From Chloroflexota bacterium (GTDB taxonomy: Bacteria; Chloroflexota; Anaerolineae; Aggregatilineales; Phototrophicaceae): a stretch of DNA of 10,076 nucleotides. Location of the stretch: assembly GCA_003242205.1 (NCBI GenBank), contig QGUR01000162.1, forward strand, positions 1 to 10,076, given 5' to 3'. Each line of letters begins with the position of its first letter. The first letter of the stretch is position 1. Of the stretch, positions 7,347 to 10,076 are shown piece after piece. Under the pieces are notes generated by a model. That model saw only the letters and a program-made list of their open reading frames with translations. It was not told where the DNA came from and did no database searches. Both the position numbers and the translations under genes were made by a program.

Positions 7347-7401
7347 GACGGTTCATTTCGACAACCGTCACTAAATGTGTTAGACTAACGGCCTACCGTT
7401 A
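7347..7401. promoter_or_regulatory. Nested inverted repeats over the sodA promoter (candidate operator)
   Basis: Three symmetric elements fall within 55 bases. GACGGTT (7347-7353) and AACCGTC (7363-7369) are perfect 7-base arms separated by 9 bases. GTTAG-A-CTAAC occupies 7379-7389. TAACGG-CCTA-CCGTTA occupies 7386-7401. The first flanks the -35 hexamer, the second covers the -10, and the third covers the predicted start point. A repressor or redox regulator could bind here; its identity is unknown. Confidence 0.4.
7358..7386 (+). promoter_or_regulatory. Candidate sodA promoter
   Basis: The -35 TCGACA (7358-7363, five of six matches to TTGACA) is followed by a 17-base spacer and a -10 TAGACT (7381-7386, four of six). 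The predicted start point is near 7393, giving a leader of about 40 bases. Placement and spacing are good; the -10 is mediocre, which would suit an activated or repressed promoter. Confidence 0.5.
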
Positions 7402-7433
7402 CACCTTCACTTGCAATATAAAGGAGAATTCTC

Positions 7434-8048
7434 ATGGCCTTCGAACTGCCGAACTTGCCATACGCGACTAACGCGCTTGAGCCGCACATCGACGCTCAGA
7501 CCATGGAAATTCACCATGGCAAGCACCATGCCACATACGTCAACAACCTGAACAAAGCTCTGGAAGGGCATAGCGACCTGCAGAACAAGTCGATTGAAGA
7601 ATTGCTCGGGTCGCTTGACAGCCTGCCGGAGAGCATCCGCACGGCGGTTCGTAATAACGGCGGCGGTCATGCCAACCACTCGCTGTTCTGGCAGATTATG
7701 GGGCCGAACGCCGGTGGCCAGCCGACCGGCGAGCTGGCGGACGCCATTAACCGTACTTTTGGCAGCTTCGATGAGTTCAAGAGCCAGTTCGCTGCTGCTG
7801 CGGCGGGCCGCTTCGGCTCCGGCTGGGCGTGGCTGATCGTGAACCCGGACGGTAGCCTGAGCATTACCTCGACCCCGAATCAGGACTCGCCGCTGATGGA
7901 AGGCAAGACACCCATCCTCGGTCTGGATGTCTGGGAGCACGCCTATTACCTGAAGTACCAGAACCGCCGCCCGGATTACATTGCGGCGTGGTGGAATGTT
8001 GTCAACTGGGACGAGGTCGCCAAGCGCTACGCCGCTGCGCGCGGTTAA
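7434..8048 (+). CDS. sodA: Superoxide dismutase, Mn type
   Basis: SodA converts superoxide to oxygen and hydrogen peroxide in the cytoplasm; the 204-residue product has no signal peptide. The four metal ligands are present: His27 in MEIHHGKHH, His82 in ANHSLFW, and Asp165 and His169 in DVWEHAYYL. Tyr35 is the conserved gateway tyrosine. Metal type is read from the outer-sphere Gln: it lies in NQDSPLM (Gln150), the Mn-type position, while the Fe-type Gln position in NNGGGHANH is Gly. This supports Mn or cambialistic use rather than strict Fe. Length and start match the family (MAFELPNLPY). A strong AAGGAG (7421-7426) sits seven bases from the ATG. It is probably monocistronic, with a promoter at 7358-7386 under possible operator control and a strong terminator right after the gene. 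Confidence 0.97.
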   Translation: MAFELPNLPYATNALEPHIDAQTMEIHHGKHHATYVNNLNKALEGHSDLQNKSIEELLGSLDSLPESIRTAVRNNGGGHANHSLFWQIMGPNAGGQPTGELADAINRTFGSFDEFKSQFAAAAAGRFGSGWAWLIVNPDGSLSITSTPNQDSPLMEGKTPILGLDVWEHAYYLKYQNRRPDYIAAWWNVVNWDEVAKRYAAARG

Positions 8049-8071
8049 ACCGCCTGCGACCCCTGTACCGG

Positions 8072-8102
8072 AAAAGGCGTTACAATCGGTAACGCCTTTT
8101 TT
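8072..8102 (+). terminator. Intrinsic terminator after sodA
   Basis: AAAAGGCGTTAC (8072-8083) and GTAACGCCTTTT (8089-8100) form a perfect 12-base-pair stem with loop AATCG, and the T run extends to 8102. It starts 24 bases after the sodA stop. The A run on the left arm would allow some function in the reverse direction. Confidence 0.92.
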
Positions 8103-8112
8103 CGTGCCACGA

Positions 8113-8132
8113 ACCGGCGAGCGTTCGCCGGT
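8113..8132 (+). promoter_or_regulatory. Leader hairpin directly upstream of the lyase ribosome-binding site
   Basis: ACCGGCGA (8113-8120) and TCGCCGGT (8125-8132) form a perfect eight-pair, GC-rich stem closed by the tetraloop GCGT. It ends four bases before the AAGGAG at 8137-8142. No T run follows, so it is not a terminator. It could protect the 5' end of a processed transcript or tune access to the ribosome-binding site. Confidence 0.45.
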
Positions 8133-8150
8133 CGCTAAGGAGTTAATGGA

Positions 8151-9566
8151 ATGACGGAATATCGGATTGAGAAGGACTCATTGGGTGAGGTCAAGGTTCC
8201 GGCTGGCGCTTATTACGGCGCACAGACGCAGCGGGCGGTTGAAAACTTCCCTATCAGCGGCATGCGTCCGTATCCGGCCTTCATCTGGTCGATGGCGCTG
8301 ATCAAGCGCGCTGCCGCCGAGGTTCATCTCGACCTCGGGCTGCTGGACGAACGGATCGCGCGCGCCATCATGCAGGCGGCGGACGAAGTGCTGGACAACA
8401 AACTGACCGATCACTTCGTGGTTGATCCGTTCCAGGCTGGAGCAGGCACCAGCCACAACATGAACACGAACGAGGTCATTGCCAACCGGGCGAACGAGAT
8501 CCTTGGCTATAAGCTCGACGACCCCAAGAAACCTGTCAACCCCAATGACCACGTCAACATGGCTCAGAGTACGAACGACACCATTCCAACGGCGATTCGT
8601 CTGGGCGTGTTGTGGCGTCTGGATGAACTATGCCAGTCGCTGCAACGCTGTGCCGATGCCTTCAACGCCAAGGCTGCCGAATGGGACGGCGTTGTTAAAA
8701 GCGGTCGTACCCATCTGCAGGACGCCGTACCCGTGCGGCTGGGGCAGGAGGTCGGCGCGTGGGCCAAGGCGATTGAGCGCAACATCGAAAAGGTTCGTCT
8801 GGCCGCTGATGGGCTGCGGCGGCTTGGTATCGGCGGTACGGCGGTTGGGTCGGGACTTAACGCGCACCCCGAATATCACAGCCGCATGGTCAAGAAGCTG
8901 AGTGAACTGAGTGGGCTGGAACTGCGCGAGTCTGACAATCTGTTCGAGTCGATGCAGTCGATGCAGGACGCGGTGTTCTTCTCCGGAGCGCTGCGCACGG
9001 TGGCTCAGGATCTGGGGCGTATCGCCAACGATATTCGCCTGCTGTCCAGCGGCCCGACGACCGGGCTTGACGAAATTCGCCTGCCGGCGGTGCAACCCGG
9101 TTCGTCGATCATGCCGGGCAAGGTCAACCCGGTGCTGGCCGAGATGATGAACATGGCCATGTTCCATGTGATCGGCTGCGACACGACGGTGCTGCTGGCG
9201 GGGCAGGCGGGCCAGCTTGAACTGAACGTGATGATGCCGATCATCGCGCACAATCTGTTCGAGATGATGCATGTGATGATCGGGGCGGTAAACGCCTTCA
9301 CCGACCGCATGGTCGTCGGTATGACGGCCAACGTCGAAAAGGCCGAAGCCTGGCTGAGCAAGAATCCGATCCTCGTGACGGCGTTGAATCCGATCATCGG
9401 CTACCAGCGCGGCGCGGAAGTGGCCAAGAAGTCGCTGGCCGAGAACCGCAGCATTCGCGAAATCGTGGTTGAGCTTGGCTATATGACGGACGAGGAAGCT
9501 GCCCGGGTGCTCGATGCGCGCCGGATGACCGAAGGTGGCATTCAGGGCGTGAGCGCTGGCGGCTGA
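8151..9566 (+). CDS. Fumarase/aspartase superfamily lyase (aspartate ammonia-lyase or class II fumarate hydratase)
   Basis: This 471-residue cytoplasmic homotetramer-type lyase forms fumarate from malate (fumarase) or aspartate (aspartase). The superfamily signature GSSIMPGKVNP is at 317-327, with catalytic-loop Ser318, Lys324 and Asn326. Thr187-His188 lie in GRTHLQD. Two motifs favour aspartase: GAGTSHNMNTNEV (97-109; fumarases usually have GSGT) and NPNDHVNMAQSTND (130-143; fumarases usually have HPND and QSSND). Other parts, such as GGTAVGSGLNAHPEY (228-242), are shared with fumarases, and database names for such proteins are mixed, so no gene symbol is assigned. The start is well supported: AAGGAG (8137-8142) is eight bases from the ATG, and YRIEKDSLGEV matches the family N-terminus. 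No promoter is visible in the 50 bases after the sodA terminator, so transcription may depend on read-through. A strong terminator follows. Confidence 0.93.
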   Translation: MTEYRIEKDSLGEVKVPAGAYYGAQTQRAVENFPISGMRPYPAFIWSMALIKRAAAEVHLDLGLLDERIARAIMQAADEVLDNKLTDHFVVDPFQAGAGTSHNMNTNEVIANRANEILGYKLDDPKKPVNPNDHVNMAQSTNDTIPTAIRLGVLWRLDELCQSLQRCADAFNAKAAEWDGVVKSGRTHLQDAVPVRLGQEVGAWAKAIERNIEKVRLAADGLRRLGIGGTAVGSGLNAHPEYHSRMVKKLSELSGLELRESDNLFESMQSMQDAVFFSGALRTVAQDLGRIANDIRLLSSGPTTGLDEIRLPAVQPGSSIMPGKVNPVLAEMMNMAMFHVIGCDTTVLLAGQAGQLELNVMMPIIAHNLFEMMHVMIGAVNAFTDRMVVGMTANVEKAEAWLSKNPILVTALNPIIGYQRGAEVAKKSLAENRSIREIVVELGYMTDEEAARVLDARRMTEGGIQGVSAGG

Positions 9567-9578
9567 TTTGAGCCTTGT

Positions 9579-9619
9579 CGGGACAGGCGCACCGAACGCG
9601 CCTGTCCCGTTGTTTTTTT
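9579..9619 (+). terminator. Intrinsic terminator after the lyase gene
   Basis: CGGGACAGGCGC (9579-9590) pairs perfectly with GCGCCTGTCCCG (9598-9609) around the seven-base loop ACCGAAC. It is followed by TTG and seven T residues (9610-9619). The 12-pair GC-rich stem with its T run is a textbook terminator, 12 bases after the stop codon. Confidence 0.95.
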
Positions 9620-9633
9620 CCGATGCCCCCGGT

Positions 9634-9647
9634 GACCGTAAACGGTC
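9634..9647. promoter_or_regulatory. Inverted repeat abutting the kinase promoter (candidate operator)
   Basis: GACCGT-AA-ACGGTC is a perfect six-base inverted repeat that ends one base before the -35 hexamer at 9649. Its ACCGT half-site also occurs in the inverted repeats upstream of sodA. It is a plausible activator or repressor site. Confidence 0.35.
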
Positions 9648-9648
9648 G

Positions 9649-9677
9649 TTGAGACCCACCCCAGTGTAAAGTATACT
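9649..9677 (+). promoter_or_regulatory. Sigma-70-type promoter of the kinase gene
   Basis: TTGAGA (9649-9654, five of six) and TATACT (9672-9677, five of six) are separated by exactly 17 bases. This is the best full promoter match in the window. The predicted start point near 9684 leaves a leader of about 55 bases before the GTG at 9740. Confidence 0.75.
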
Positions 9678-9739
9678 CAGGCTAAACGCCGGCTGGCTCC
9701 ACGAATCAACGCAACATCGGTGTAAGGTCATTTTCGTCT

Positions 9740-10069
9740 GTGACAAATCGAAGGCTAGGCAAATACGAAGTTAAGGAGCGCCTGGGCCGTGGCGGCATGG
9801 CCGAGGTGTTTCGCGCTTATCACGCAAGCCTGGACCGGTTTGTCGCGATCAAGGTTCTTCACGGATTTCTGGCCGACGATCCCGAATTCAAAAACCGTTT
9901 TGAGCGCGAAGCGCGGAATATCGCGCGGCTGAAGCACCCGAACATCGTACAGGTGTACGACTTCGACTTCGACGCCGAAAGCGATAGCTACTACATGGTG
10001 ATGGAGCTGATCGAAGGGCCAACGCTCAAACAACGGTTGTTTGAACTGCTCAACAACGTACTTTTATAA
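9740..10069 (+). CDS. Ser/Thr protein kinase (Hanks type), N-lobe only; frame ends early
   Basis: This frame encodes 109 residues from GTG 9740; no nearer in-frame ATG lies before the kinase domain, and MTNRRLGKYEV leads straight into subdomain I. Visible are the glycine loop GRGGMAEV (16-23), the ATP-anchoring Lys38 in VAIKVL, the alpha-C Glu57 in FEREARNI, HPNIV (66-70) and the hinge YMVMELIEGPTL (85-96). A TAA then stops the frame at 10067-10069. The catalytic loop (HRD), DFG, activation segment and any extracellular PASTA or other sensor domain are absent. Such kinases are usually 400-700 residues, so this is not a working enzyme as read. The last bases (10060-10076) turn sharply AT-rich, unlike the gene. 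Either the true gene continues and the sequence end is faulty, or it is genuinely disrupted here. The start of the family assignment is firm. Confidence 0.85.
   Translation: MTNRRLGKYEVKERLGRGGMAEVFRAYHASLDRFVAIKVLHGFLADDPEFKNRFEREARNIARLKHPNIVQVYDFDFDAESDSYYMVMELIEGPTLKQRLFELLNNVLL
10026..10044. repeat. Perfect 19-base inverted repeat in the kinase gene
   Basis: TCAAACAAC (10026-10034) and GTTGTTTGA (10036-10044) are exact reverse complements around a single G. Flanking bases do not continue the symmetry, so it is not a simple fold-back assembly artefact. It lies about 20 bases before the kinase frame ends. Confidence 0.6.
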
Positions 10070-10076
10070 AAATTAA

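Noticed and set aside
7417..7422. TATAAA as a -10 element for sodA
   Set aside because: It overlaps the AAGGAG ribosome-binding site, would leave almost no leader, and has no -35 at the right distance.
8628..9746. Long minus-strand open frame (372 codons) opposite the lyase gene
   Set aside because: It runs antisense through the lyase and across its terminator, its predicted protein is His/Arg-rich with no recognisable domain, and the plus-strand gene is certain.
10021..10076. Fold-back (snap-back) assembly artefact at the palindrome
   Set aside because: Sequence beyond the palindrome arms is not the reverse complement of the sequence before it, so the symmetry is limited to 19 bases.

Overview
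The window reads as a stretch of a moderately GC-rich bacterial chromosome. It holds eight complete genes and one partial gene at each edge. The organism is most likely a member of the Chloroflexota (Anaerolineae-like). That is an inference from the style of the AAA+ ATPase, the obgE-nadD pair and the Ser/Thr kinase, not from a marker gene. No tRNA, rRNA, CRISPR array, insertion sequence or phage gene was seen.

Layout. Bases 1-629 are the C-terminal part of an AAA+ ATPase of unrecognised role. It is followed by a protein (687-1700) ending in a response-regulator-like receiver domain that has lost most of its phosphorylation residues. An extended -10 promoter at 1740-1748 then precedes a small membrane-anchored protein (1825-2448). 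Next comes a tight plus-strand run: obgE (2617-3876), nadD (3887-4486) and a secreted or anchored protein with two solute-binding domains in tandem (4491-6257), with gaps of 10 and 4 bases. A ten-helix EamA transporter (7248-6286) lies on the minus strand, convergent with that run. Divergent from it are a Mn-type superoxide dismutase gene (7434-8048) and a fumarase/aspartase superfamily lyase (8151-9566), each closed by a textbook intrinsic terminator. A strong-looking promoter at 9649-9677 drives the start of a Ser/Thr protein kinase (9740 onward), whose frame stops at 10069 after only the N-terminal lobe.

How the genes fit together. obgE and nadD are housekeeping genes (ribosome assembly GTPase, NAD synthesis) that commonly sit side by side. 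The rsfS gene that often follows nadD is absent, and the tandem binding protein takes its place. SodA is cytoplasmic oxidative-stress defence. The lyase supplies fumarate/malate or fumarate/aspartate chemistry, and its active-site motifs lean towards aspartase.

Most of the window is ordinary core genome. The points worth a second look are the tandem binding-protein fusion with no cysteine anchor and no transporter nearby, the degenerate receiver, the cluster of inverted repeats in the sodA promoter, a similar half-site in an inverted repeat touching the kinase promoter, the motif conflict in the lyase, and the abrupt AT-rich end of the kinase. I did not find convincing evidence of a new defence or mobile system.
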